NCBI GenBank assembly: GCA_964019335.1 | Contig: OZ025736.1 | Span: 124,001-188,000 of the forward strand | Reading direction: 5' to 3' | DNA: 64,000 bases | DNA from: Diplonema japonicum | Lineage: Eukaryota; Euglenozoa; Diplonemea; Diplonemida; Diplonemidae | In this document: piece by piece, positions 54,801 to 63,032 of the stretch | Numbering within the stretch: position 1 is the first letter of the stretch | Layout: each line of letters begins with the position of its first letter | Translations under genes and position numbers: made by a program | Notes under the pieces: model-generated | Databases searched by the model: none | What the model saw: the letters and a program-made list of their open reading frames with translations, nothing else | What the model was told of the DNA's origin: nothing

Positions 54801-55264
54801 AAGCCGTCTTTGCAGATACAAGTACAGGTGCTTGTCGTGGGGTTGAAAACAGCTGCCGTGGTTGCCGTTGGTACACAGTCGATTGCAGCGTCGCACATGA
54901 CGCGCGAGAGGCAGAGAGCATCTGTCTGCGGTACGTAAGAGTAGACCGGGTGCTGCCCGTGACCTACTTGGTTAAAACTCCAACCAAGAAGAGATACCGC
55001 CGAAACTGCGTCCACGTTCATGTTGCACAATCGGAGCGTACTCCAAAAGATGATCGACAGGCAGCGGTCGTTGTCCAGTGTCTCGCATGCCACTGCGCAC
55101 TCATCGAGGTCGCTGACTTCCTTGCTAAGGTAGTTGAACCTGTCGTGCTGTGCATCTAAGCAAATCCCATTACCTACTGTAGCCCAGGCGTCTGCTTTTC
55201 CGAGACCATGTACCTTCGTAGGAAGCGTGGTCAGGGCTGCTGCGCTAAGCAGCTGCCACCACAT
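48818..55264 (-). CDS. Giant EGF/laminin-type repeat receptor with multi-TM C-terminus
   Basis: 2148 residues as read, 2137 if the 33-nt in-frame intron 49013-49045 is removed. Signal peptide (MWWQLLSAAALTTLPTKVHG); a PAN/apple-like Cys module (about 30-110); then about fifteen tandem units of 45-50 residues with the pattern CxC...W.G..C..CP..Y....C..CA....YP.C..C....HC.G.A, related to laminin-type EGF. A Cys-poor ectodomain (about 1100-1560) follows, then a GCC-type Cys cluster, eight or nine hydrophobic helices (about 1650-2000, including VTARPYGTAQ) and a cytoplasmic tail of about 150 residues. Likely a surface receptor or adhesion protein. An acceptor-like CTGCAG lies 17 nt before the ATG. 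Confidence 0.85.
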   Translation of the reverse strand: MWWQLLSAAALTTLPTKVHGLGKADAWATVGNGICLDAQHDRFNYLSKEVSDLDECAVACETLDNDRCLSIIFWSTLRLCNMNVDAVSAVSLLGWSFNQVGHGQHPVYSYVPQTDALCLSRVMCDAAIDCVPTATTAAVFNPTTSTCTCICKDGFTGATCSDCQPTFRRVEGQCIACTIAADCFNRASSVKGDGSLCVCVCIDQWSGSNCDSCPLIYNQQTCSSCASGRISYPTCTQCTSLLHCNGRAVQVTPNSDHTTCVCTCSADRIGATCDKCAPLTYGGIPKCEMCEPKHCSYNGDLVSKDSGPYCECACHGMWTGTHVPQSAMGCSVCPGPYDHDTCNDCKIGRINYPVCTACVSLQDLRCLVVHGVPAVTSDQNRTRCICSQCPNQWIGVSCDECPMPFGGADCNTCSSGFVGYPSCRECNVASDCSSHAVDVAASTDSLSCLCKCRNFWSGPTCDFCPASYSIDEDCSRCVQNAVDFPVCRPCDVGTDCTSGARTVTAIQGSCICECANYWSGQKCDVCPEGFDAELDCQCISTATKLCYVQNATCQCECVAQWKGSACSSCRAELNQTSCDSCAANRVNYPECIACSLEVHCSGHALRSWEDGGTCRCECTDSWVGAACGVCPDRYVQTTCAACAPDHENYPTCSLKYTCSVSTDCSSHARSVATLPSGCLCECEHQWIGPNCSVCPEVYDGPDCDKCEVGRIQYPSCVECTNETHCSGHAEHIVAEMESCVCTCGGMWQGSACAICDVIYNVDCNACAHGRAFFPACTLCSDDVHCNGHGAAAVVDDVCMCRCRDMWSGGDCDVCDERYTDTCDACASGVDYPTCVECSNTTHCNDHAVSVERDSANMSCVCSCANHWTGELCDACPEPYGGVHCNRCTDGLVAYPHCSSCPLELCNGRAYAAFRDYTAPLTSEPEVACLCLCHDQWEGRNCETCKNIYNTECNNCAYGYIDYPECSACNTSTHCNARSVSVTSYDAKTCVCTCMNRWTADDCSLCPDSYSGSDCNICAGDRVDYPTCRLCTVEADCHGRALEVRAADGACVCLCRDFWTGAHCDTCEGNLDSTADCGMTTTFDNWWRAVVSLGKYVSPDEVNITTLAEDLNASGFGVVLEDSCVVPQAAADTSLLDPCDTSRFAQLLSVPCPLCGVAMWVLGIAAPINMTHDDVVHALPMIIEFLSLSFDAHDVQITLSPEPTFIPKCKEGYAWCNGACIVTSDYCSQPWGEFHQTATGTCSCKCVDDVTGTRCDELESGQTLDLVSGPVAKVPSPIIVRALVGTEWKCPGCISCLVGPDEWKGHSISLLLFECIVPNTSLTLGIQKVSVKVCHPSAHGGCLVFPKDPPSVVLLDVHQPVLRIVSLDGYIVTCGQILRNISASVTNWTITALAHYGFTNIDLTIRKVTVVTPVAQYNAFPSPVMPNTFYATVPMTLSGRQTVDLNLATEHGDLMQCSFMLEVNPGPVNGLQRMETTHNTDSLTTAFTLVDKWGNTVLGSCNAWVEKCTDTCTKWVLLNTTAIKGVCTLTARYPAPSAAVYNVVVAAMGVHTSFGLPLRLCSDTLLYDADSGCVECPRGLVCNGSTETSVQQGWWREGTDMPEQCYFRERCLGIDPFCTESTQGPLCGECAGDHRSALGGHCLQCPSLVVAALCVLAAVAVYVALLLASAYYSSIVLNIIFLLLNVGFLVPPLMLLYPSYHNLAPRVGDEAELLYLISIGGMSHFAMCLLPSDFSRHKMIDITCVLVCAGVVYCLACGVLWLYQPRRVASPKRDLGFDCITDNTEHAESMIAGALAVMIVAKARDDKHKREILLISANHVLVVPIIWIFADRLGPCRTVRKISVLEHRTETPCFDYSMPVALSVLTVLCCVICLTCTRHTNTSSIWSKHAPAWWQCVASFRTALVSLAAARRLTSWCLAFLLGYLLLLVTARPYGTAQASLLLYALDVTSAAAIVLLYASKDDVVTYLLPSLLLYCALHGVHEAAGFLWKSTDMRCIVDPPDPNRCVHSQRSQVQPSSEQSEEPGTERPVATCSSAVHRPFYLATHSVAEAQQVEISDFHAGCSLADVAEIASQVCLLEVSTRTQDERSVGFVVNPTRTAAFVIHSYKPKPRKAGDWSLYLWSVDEMASQKLLGFLHRTANPLTAPGNP
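49013..49045 (-). other. Probable in-frame, stop-free 33-nt intron
   Basis: GTATGC...CACACAG inside the EGF-repeat gene. Unspliced it would insert VCLLEVSTRTQ between ASQ and DERSVGF. The start VC and end Q are the same as in the two stop-free introns of the FtsX gene. Confidence 0.6.
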
Positions 55265-55701
55265 CGCGTACCATGTGCACCTGCAGACTGCATTGAGGGG
55301 TCAAGTAAAAGAAACGAATAAGTGCCGCAGGATGGGTTGGGTACCTATGATTCTTTAAGGGGAGAAAGAATGGAAAGACGGCAAAAGACACCTTCTTGAT
55401 TTCTTTAGTTGTGACCCCTTGCATGCTCGCTGCCATGCCTCATTTCCAACATCTCTAAAATAGATGTTGCGAACTATGGAAAAAAGGAACTATGAACCCC
55501 GTCATCAAAAATAAAGCAAAACAACCAGGAAGGGGAACCCATGAGTGAGAATAGGGGGGGGGGGGGGGGGGGGCAAAGTCCATCCTGTCACTCGGTGATC
55601 CTCGAACGCTGTTGCGGAGAGACACGCGGGGTGACAAGGTGCACTCTCAAACAAGGTAAAGGGTTGAACTAAAACGCCCATGGTCCCTTCCTGCTTCCGG
55701 T
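55265..55701. other. Intergenic spacer
   Basis: About 435 bp with a 17-base G run at 55555-55571. No gene recognised. Confidence 0.6.
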
Positions 55702-58027
55702 CTAGTCCGAGTCTGTCTCCTCGTCACTGCTACACTTCAGCATCTCAAACAACTCTGCGCAGTCCTCGAGTATCTTCTTATCAAATTCGCTAATGCTACG
55801 TGCCGCCCTTTCTGCCAGTTTTGCACTCTCCCATGCAAGTATTGTTTCTTCGGACAGCACGTCTTTGTCATACAGGGAGTGGATGAACAACCTAATCTTT
55901 TCTTCTATCTCAGGGGAATGCTTTGCAAACTCGATAAGCGTGCTCAAGATCTGTAATATGTTGTACACTCAATCGACACATACCTCCTTCTCAACAGGTA
56001 GACTGTGGAACTTCAGTAGCAGCTTTTTCCATTTTTTAAGCAAGTGTTTGTAGAAACAATTTAAGGGGTCCTCAGCCACTTCTGCAATCTGCAGGAAGGC
56101 CAGCAAACATGCTCGACAGCAGTCGACGATGGAGGCGTCGTACCCGAACTTCACGGAGTTCACCTCTAGTAGCACACCATCGAACTCGAGGTTGCCGCTC
56201 ACTGCACGCTTCACCTGTTGGTTGTTTCAGCAAACTAAGTGGGCATACCGTTGAGATGACTTCTCTAGCAAACTTCTCGTCATGAGTGGCAGGCTCCGAG
56301 CCGTCCGACGACCTGGACGAGCACCCGTCGACAGACGACGCGAAGATTGTGTCTGTGCTGCTTGCGTCAGGATCTTGCGGGATCGACAGCTTGTGGCGGT
56401 CGAGGTTCGCTTCTGTCAGCTCAGACACCCACAATCTGCCCACGCCAGTCTCACCGACAACACCAGGGTCGCCCCCTGAGGACATGATTTCAATTTCCGC
56501 GACTTCATCCCAGTCGTCGTCGTCGCTCTCCTCCGTTGCCTTCACCCTCGTGATGCGGCTGAAGGGCTTCACCACTGTCCCCGCAGCAAGCTTCACACCG
56601 TATGACACAATGGCGTACTTTCCGATAGTGCACCCGTCTCCGATCACAGCACCCGAGCACACCACAGCACTGTCAATCGTGCAGTTGTCACCGATGGTCA
56701 CCTTGCTCCATATCTGCGAGTGTTTTATTGTCACATTCTTCCCCACGGTGGTGTCCTTATTCAAACAGGAGTTCGTCACGCAGCTATTGTCGCTTACACT
56801 GACACCAGGCCCTATAAGGGTGCTGCGCCCTGTGGTAGACGAATGGCTCAGAGTGGCCGTGACATCAATATAGACAGAAGGTTCCCTACTTGCAACACAA
56901 TGGTATTCATTGGCGAAAGGTGCATCGACCACAAGCGGGTACGTCCACCCGTCGACCACGGCCTGGCACACGCTGATGTAGTTCTCGACAGTGCGGACGC
57001 GCTTCACGAAGCTGTTGGGGGGAAGGATCTCGGCCATGATTTTGTTTCCAAGCAGTTCCTCGTTGATGACAGACCTAATGCAGTCCCTCATATCCCTGAA
57101 GTCGGGGTTCTGTTCAAAGAGAAGCATCAGCCCGACAGTGCAGATGGCCATCCCCGTTTCCACTAGGTCACTTCTCATATTGAGTGTAGGGTACTTCGAG
57201 AATAACTCCATGTCCAGTCCCACACGCACCTTGTCTTTCCTGCCAGACGACTCAGACCCAGACCCAAAAGAGCTCTCGTCGTCTGAGGAATCGTGTGCTG
57301 CCTTGGTGTTTGTCTCCACCCATGCGTGATATTGCAGCATGTTATTCGTCAGAGGGTCAAGGATCACAGTCACACGCTCCTCGCGCAGGATGCCGAACGT
57401 GTCGTCTTGCTCCGCAACCTGCTGCTCTTCGGGGTTGACAACAAGGTCTTCGTCGCTGTGTGCAGTGGCCATCTTCTGCGTTGCGGCTTTGATGATAGAC
57501 TCCTTGACGAGGTTGTCCCTGCCGCGGTACATGGGGGCAGAATCTTCGTTGAGGAGGAGAGTCATCAAGATAGAGGGGTCTGCTTCCCTCTTGTTCATGT
57601 GCTTCCTCCATATTTGTTTCAGGTTACTCACATTCGCGATGATATCACCGGTAATGAGCACGAAATCCCTCCTCACCACGTCGTACCCGCTCAGTTCTCT
57701 CAGTGCTTCTGCAAGACAGGTGCTGGACTTCGACACCAGGATGCTGACTTTGACGTCGTGCTGCTGCCCCCATCTGCCCTCCGTGATGTGCTTCGAGATG
57801 ATGTCGCTGTGTGCACAGCTCATGACGTATATCTGTTCTATTCCATTCGAGATCAGGAACTCTATTGTGTAGTCCAGCAGCACAATCCCCGCCACAGGCA
57901 TCATCGTGCGCGGGCCCTCCAAAGTGACGGGTTTGAAGTCCTCAGTGAATGAGTCGGCCATAATAACAGCGTTCAGGTCCATCATCTCTTTCTCCTTCTC
58001 TTTTCCTCCTGACTTTCCCCGCGACAT
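55702..58027 (-). CDS. Translation initiation factor eIF2B subunit epsilon (three exons)
   Basis: Exons 56249-58027, 55984-56214 and 55702-55950; introns 34 and 33 nt; 752 residues. An N-terminal nucleotidyltransferase-like domain (NAVIMADSFTEDFKPVTLEG, LLDYTIEFLISNGIEQIYV), a left-handed beta-helix of hexapeptides (about 390-490: TLIGPGVSVSDNSCV, IGDNCTIDSAVVCSGAVIGD), an acidic linker and the C-terminal W2/HEAT domain completed by exons 2 and 3 (LYDKDVLSEETILAWE, acidic end). Known role: catalytic subunit of the eIF2 GDP/GTP exchange factor; the W2 domain carries the exchange activity. An acidic Ser-rich insert lies at about 250-270. The start at 58027 is nine bases after an acceptor-like CACACAG. 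Confidence 0.94.
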
Positions 58028-58941
58028 CTTACCTACCTGTGTGGGATAGTAGTAAATAAACAGTGGTGAGGGTATAAAATGAATAGATGGGGCAGGAAAG
58101 GTACGCAGGTGGCGGGGGCCGTGTAAGTATGTATTGCAATAAGGGAAGGTGTGAGGGGAGGGGAGGTGCGTATGTGAATGTGGAAGAAGAAATACCATAG
58201 ATAAATAACATGTGCATGGTGACTCCGAAAGGACGGTGGCTACCGTGCTTTTATTACAACCCACCACTTCAGAGGCTGCCCCACGAGTGTAAATGAGGTG
58301 GTGGGAGCTACCAGACCACGGTTCCACACCGGTGGCAGTATCACACCACCACAGAGACTGCCTGACCCCCAGCCAGTCCCTGCAAAGAGAAACGACACAC
58401 CACTCTTCCGTGTGCCTTGTAACTAAATATTGCTGTTGCTTCGCAAGGAGGGGTAAAAAAGGAAAAAAAAACAAAAGAAGAAAACAAAACGTCATTCTGC
58501 ACTTTTTCGCAGATTTCTGAAATATTTTTTCTGAACTCTTTTTTATTATTATTTTTTTTCTTTCCAACCCACCCATTGCATGCCACACAGGCAAAGGGGA
58601 AGAAATAAAAGGAGAAGAAAGGAGACCATAGTCAGTGACGCCAGCAAAAATGAAAAAGAAACAATAAAAGCATGTACCCCCCCCTAAAAAAAGTGGAGCC
58701 CTAACATGTTTACAAACAGTTTGATGGCTGTTACAAAGGACGATAGGGGGGGGGCACAGTTGAGAAGTTGAAGGGGGAAGGAAAACGGAAAATGAAAAAA
58801 AAAAGGAATAAAAAGGAACGTGCTCCGCACCAGGCCCAATCAATGTAGCTAACACTCACGAATTTGATTCTATTTTTTTCTTCTCCTTTTTCTCTTTATT
58901 TTGAATTTTTTTTATCACGCCTTTTCGTCATTTTCTTTAAG

Positions 58942-59061
58942 ATGTATTGTAACAAGGCAAGGTGTGAAGGGGGTTCCGGCATCAACCATCGTCTGATGCC
59001 TTGCGGCCATGCCGTGTCGCAGATTGATAACAACTCTGGTTGCAGGAACTGCAGGCCATGA
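58942..59061 (+). CDS. Possible 39-residue Cys/His-rich microprotein or zinc-finger fragment
   Basis: The only plus-strand candidate in the gene-dense part. It reads MYCNKARCEGGSG, NHRLMPCGHAVS, then a C..C pair near the end. The cysteines and histidines resemble the second half of a RING or zinc knuckle (MPCGH...C..C). Its GC content is above that of the flanks. It is too short to be sure of, could be a fragment of a transposon or dead gene, and no acceptor-like AG is near. Confidence 0.2.
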   Translation: MYCNKARCEGGSGINHRLMPCGHAVSQIDNNSGCRNCRP

Positions 59062-59194
59062 GAGCCTTATGACAAATTATGGGCCACAATTCAAAAAAAA
59101 AAAAAAAAAAAAAAGTCCCTGTGTACCCTCATGGAAAAAAGAAAAATTCGGAAACTCAAGTTAAATCATGACTCATAATTTGGTATAAGTAGTA

Positions 59195-59407
59195 CTGTAA
59201 AAAAATGGGAAAAGTGCCGGACTGACAAATGTTCAAGTTTTTCTTTCCCGCATCAGTAGGGTAGGGAAGGGAAGGGTAGGGTAAGGTAGGGTAGGGGAGG
59301 GAAGGGAAGGGACCATTCAGTCCAAAGGGGGAATTTTTCTTTAAAACCACTGAATGAGCTTTTTTGAAGCTCGGGAATTTGTCAGTCTGGCGTTTTTCAT
59401 TTTACAG
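59195..59407. mobile_element. Small inverted-repeat (MITE-like) element
   Basis: 213 bp. The left end reads CTGTAAAA... and the right end reads ...TTTTACAG, with GACTGACAAAT shared about 35 nt inside each end. The left flank is TA, the right flank is TC. The terminal CTGTAAAA equals the first eight bases of the pogo-like element at 2683, so it may be a non-autonomous relative. The interior holds a (GTAGG/GAAGG) repeat at about 59256-59311. Confidence 0.65.
59256..59311 (+). repeat. GTAGG/GAAGG pentanucleotide repeat
   Basis: About eleven alternating GTAGG, GAAGG and GGAGG units inside the small inverted-repeat element. Superficially telomere-like but pentameric and internal. Confidence 0.75.
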
Positions 59408-59846
59408 TCTTTTTTTCCTCTGTCCTTGTTCCTTCTTTTTGTACAGGCGTCTAGGGCATGTCACCCTAGCATTGCCACCTGTGGTGGCAGTAATAAGAAG
59501 GGGAGAATAAAATGAAGGGACGTGTAAATGTACTAAGCAGAAAAGTTGACTCTCTTTGGTATGCTGTAATCAGTCCTAGACAGGCGTCCTGCAAAATGAA
59601 CGGGTGACACATTGGAGGAGGGGGAAGGAAAAGAGGACGGAAAGAAAAAAAGGGAAAGGGGGGAAATAAAAAAGAATGCACAGTGATACCTATTACCACT
59701 TATTAACAAGAGGTGCAGCCCTTCCACGACAGTTCTTTCTGTTTTCGGAGTAAAAAAAAAAGAAGGTGAGGGAGGAGGAAGGGAGGAAGGACCAATGAAA
59801 CAACCCCCTTTGCCGTGCACCAGTGTAAAGGGGCAGCTAGCAGAGA

Positions 59847-59887
<41 letters not shown>

Positions 59888-60008
59888 CTCGTTTTCATTT
59901 ATTTTTCTCCTTCTTTCTTTTTTTTCATTTTTTTTCTTCATTTGATCTTTTTTCTTAAAATCCAACTTTTTTGTTCTCCGTGTAGCGTGTAGTGATGGGA
60001 AGAAGCCA

Positions 60009-62003
60009 TTAGGCCAGGGCGGCAGGTGTAAACAAGTTGCTGACATCCACTTCTGAGTCTACTTTCTTTGCGTACTGTGCGGCAGCTGCCATGAATGCCT
60101 CCCATTCATCAAGGCCAGCAAGAGCCCCTACGATGCCGCAGACCTCTCCCGCAGTTAAAAGTGTCTTCTGGAAGCTTTCTAGTAAGATGCTGCTCGTATT
60201 CTTCCACAGTGTAGGGACGTCGAGCCACAGTTCAGTGCTGATGATCTCTGCAAAGATGTCTTTCAAAGCAGCTGTCACAAGCTCACCTTCCTGCACGCTG
60301 AGAATCGAAAAGATATCGATCAGCGCCCTCCTCTCGTCCGTCATGCGTGTCAGGCTCACAGCAGTCATGAGCTGGCGCTTAAGGACAGCAAATCTGCTTG
60401 GCTTCGGGATCGCCTCCCATTCTTTCTTGAAACTCTCCAGGTCCCAGTTTCCTATGGCGAGGCGCAGGATGTCGGCTGCCTTCCTCTCCACTTCATCAGC
60501 CGTCAGACTCATCTCTTTCTTATAAATAATGTCGTTCTGCATATTTTCCTTTGCCCTCTCCAAACTCACGGCCACATGAGGACCTGCTGCCACGTACTTG
60601 CCGGTTGTGCTAGTGACAGGCAGGATGCCACTCTTGCTGCGACCAAAAGTAGGCTGGCCTGGGGATTTTGAGCAGTGTACCCTGTGCGATCCCAGCAGGG
60701 TCTGGTCCTTGTCGCGCACAGCATCGGCTGCCTCCACTGTCTCGAACTCGAAGAATCCGTACTGCGTGGGGTGCTTGGGGTCGCCGTACATGCTCTTCTT
60801 CACAACCTTGCCATGCGACTCGAGGAAGTCGTTGAGCCCGCCTGAGTTGATGCTGGAGTCGATGCCCGTAATGTACACTGTCTTAGCGGTGCTTCCCTGA
60901 CTGCACAGATTCTTGAGGCAGCCTGTCGACTTCGAGACCTTCAAAGACGTTGCACTGTGCGGGTCCTTTGCAACACGTTCGCTGATCCTTCGCGGTTTCG
61001 TGCCATGCTTTGTGGGCCAGCCATTATGCCTAAGATCCACGATGTTCATGGCCAGAAACCTCGCCCTAGGACAGGGGTGGCCTGTCGACAGCTTTTTGAA
61101 CTTCCCGAAGTACCTGTCCATGTACTGAGCAGCTGCAGGCCTGTCCATCCGCTTCCCTGCTGTCTCCATCAGTTTGCATACCGTCTCGACATCCTCCTCG
61201 CTAGGATCCTCCGCGTCCTCCTTCACACCCATGTTCAGTAGCCTCTGCACAACAATGTGAACAATCTGCTCTGGCATCAGCTTTCGCTTGAACAGCTCCG
61301 CTATCAGTGTTATATTTCCCAGCTTTCTCAGTTTGCCGGCCTTCGTGCTGGAGTCGTTCTCCTTGCTCATATGCTCCTGTTGGCACAGGTCGAGGAGGAG
61401 CGCCTGGAACCTCTGCTTGGACGTCTTGATGACAGGGTCGTCCTTGTCCTCTCCAGACTCAACGTTGTCTATTTTGTCAAGATAGCTGTGCAGAGAGGCG
61501 CATAGCTCTGCATAAGTGGATGAAAAGGCAGGCTCGGAGAGGGCCTTGTCGAAAATGATTGGCGTGACTTTGCTGAGGACGTCCTTCATCGACGTGTTGG
61601 AGCACTTTACTTCTGTGATAAGCTGCTTCAGCAGTTCCTTGAAGAGTTTGTCGAACTTCTCTGGAGTGAACCTGTTGAGAATCCCTGTGACCTTCCTCAC
61701 AAAGGTGTTCTCGCCTGTCAAGCGGCGGAGTGCGCTCCCTCCTTTTGGGCGCGTGAGGAGCTCCTCGTAGACACTATCGCACCTCTTCCCAACACTGTCG
61801 TCTGTTATATCATTGCTAGCATCGTTGACCCACGTGTCCTTCCCCCATTGGTCCCTCGGGTGGCACTCGGAGCTCTCATCGCCGTGTGACAAGTCTATAA
61901 TGACGTTCGTCTCGGGGTCCACAATGGCCACAGCGGCACTGAACTTCTTGGAAGGCTTGCTCACAGGCAAGTTTTCATGATGGTCGCTAAAGTAGATGGC
62001 CAT
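60009..62003 (-). CDS. eIF4G-like protein with MIF4G domain plus an RRM
   Basis: 664 residues, single exon, start at 62003, 17 nt after an acceptor-like CACAACAG. The N-terminus contains AIVDPETNVIIDL, similar to short N-terminal motifs of eIF4G. A MIF4G domain spans about 100-330 (ILNRFTPEKFDKLFKELL, IIFDKALSEPAFSSTYAELC, FKRKLMPEQIVHIVVQRLL, METAGKRMD). Then comes an RRM-like fold at about 374-446 (VYITGIDSSI as RNP2-like, QYGFFEFETVEAADAVRD as RNP1-like). The C-terminal helical part (about 500-660) resembles an MA3/W2-type region. eIF4G scaffolds eIF4A and eIF4E in initiation. An RRM between MIF4G and the C-terminal helices is not the usual order. It could instead be a nuclear MIF4G protein. 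Confidence 0.8.
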   Translation of the reverse strand: MAIYFSDHHENLPVSKPSKKFSAAVAIVDPETNVIIDLSHGDESSECHPRDQWGKDTWVNDASNDITDDSVGKRCDSVYEELLTRPKGGSALRRLTGENTFVRKVTGILNRFTPEKFDKLFKELLKQLITEVKCSNTSMKDVLSKVTPIIFDKALSEPAFSSTYAELCASLHSYLDKIDNVESGEDKDDPVIKTSKQRFQALLLDLCQQEHMSKENDSSTKAGKLRKLGNITLIAELFKRKLMPEQIVHIVVQRLLNMGVKEDAEDPSEEDVETVCKLMETAGKRMDRPAAAQYMDRYFGKFKKLSTGHPCPRARFLAMNIVDLRHNGWPTKHGTKPRRISERVAKDPHSATSLKVSKSTGCLKNLCSQGSTAKTVYITGIDSSINSGGLNDFLESHGKVVKKSMYGDPKHPTQYGFFEFETVEAADAVRDKDQTLLGSHRVHCSKSPGQPTFGRSKSGILPVTSTTGKYVAAGPHVAVSLERAKENMQNDIIYKKEMSLTADEVERKAADILRLAIGNWDLESFKKEWEAIPKPSRFAVLKRQLMTAVSLTRMTDERRALIDIFSILSVQEGELVTAALKDIFAEIISTELWLDVPTLWKNTSSILLESFQKTLLTAGEVCGIVGALAGLDEWEAFMAAAAQYAKKVDSEVDVSNLFTPAALA

Positions 62004-63032
62004 GTGTAGTGTAAATGGTACTGTTGTGTGTGTATTCGCTGCAGGGTGAAGCAAAAGTATATTGAAAGAAAAGAAAGCGTAATCGATCTACTCAGGTGAC
62101 TCTATCTACTTAGCCGGTCGCGAGGAAAGCAGAAGAGAGGACTGAGTGGCGCCGGGATTGCGTTCAGAAGACAAGGCAAGGGAATGCAACTCGCTTCAAA
62201 CCAGCATGGTTTCTTCTATTTCGTCTTTCCCCCCCCCCCCCTTTTTTCCCCTTCCTTTTCCTTCCTCTTTTTTTCTCTTTCAAATGTAATTTGAGTAAAT
62301 GATAAGAACTAGTCATCCCTGTGTAAGAATTAATTCTACTTCATTAGGATTTACATTGTTTTTTTCTTCTTCTTCTACCTCCCGCACTTCTTTTTCTTTG
62401 CTCAAACGAAAAAACAACAAGTTCAAAACAACTCCCCCCCCTCCCCTTTTCTTCTCTTTTTTTTCAGTGAAGAAAAATCGGACATTGGCACGTTTGTCTA
62501 GTGGCTTTATGGTTCGATACTGCGAAAGGCAGAAACGGCCAATAGATACTCCGGATGAGCTCATATTGTAATAACTCTCGGATTCTTTGCTCCCTTTGTT
62601 CTTTTTTTGTTTCTTTTTCTCGTTCTAGTAACACGTTTAACAGTCAAAATAAGGAAGAATTTATGGAAAGAAGTATTAGATGGAAGTTCACCGACACATT
62701 AAGTTCAAGGGGGGGAGGCAGGGACAAAACAAAACGAAACATTATGAAATGAAGGTGTCAAGTCAATGCGAGCAGTCTGCCAGCCGAATGGATATGGACC
62801 GGGAGGGCATCACCAACTGGCTGAGCCTGCAGTGCACTGAAAATAGAAAAGAAAAGAAAAGAAAAGAAAAGAAAAGAAAAGAAAAGAAAAGAAAAGAAAA
62901 GAAAAGAAAAGAAAAGAAAAGAAAAGAAAAGAAAAGAGCACACCCTCAGCTTCTCGTCAAAAAGAAGAAAAAGGGGCCGCAAGACATCCAACAAAGGAAC
63001 TTGTTTCCCTTCACTTGACCTTAAGAAAGATG
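62004..63032. other. Intergenic with microsatellite
   Basis: About 1 kb. A C run near 62229-62240, T-rich blocks and an AAAAG microsatellite. No gene recognised. Confidence 0.6.
62846..62937 (+). repeat. (GAAAA)n microsatellite
   Basis: About 18 perfect copies of GAAAA over 92 bp. Confidence 0.95.

Larger units (their letters stand above)
58028..60008. other. Long intergenic region with small elements
   Basis: Nearly 2 kb. It contains a small inverted-repeat element (59195-59407), one small plus-strand Cys/His-rich frame (58942-59061) and a 39-base T run (59849-59887). The rest is AT-rich with no recognisable gene. Confidence 0.6.

Noticed and set aside
58028-58855. N-terminal extension of eIF2B-epsilon upstream of 58027
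   Set aside because: The frame is open but low-complexity and non-conserved; the methionine at 58027 directly follows an acceptor-like AG and starts a family-typical N-terminus.
59256-59311. Interstitial telomere
   Set aside because: The unit is pentameric GTAGG/GAAGG and irregular, confined to a small inverted-repeat element.
62490-62530. TGTCTAGTGG followed by GGTTCGATAC, resembling tRNA A and B boxes
   Set aside because: The two boxes are only a few bases apart, too close for an anticodon arm, and no acceptor stem pairs.
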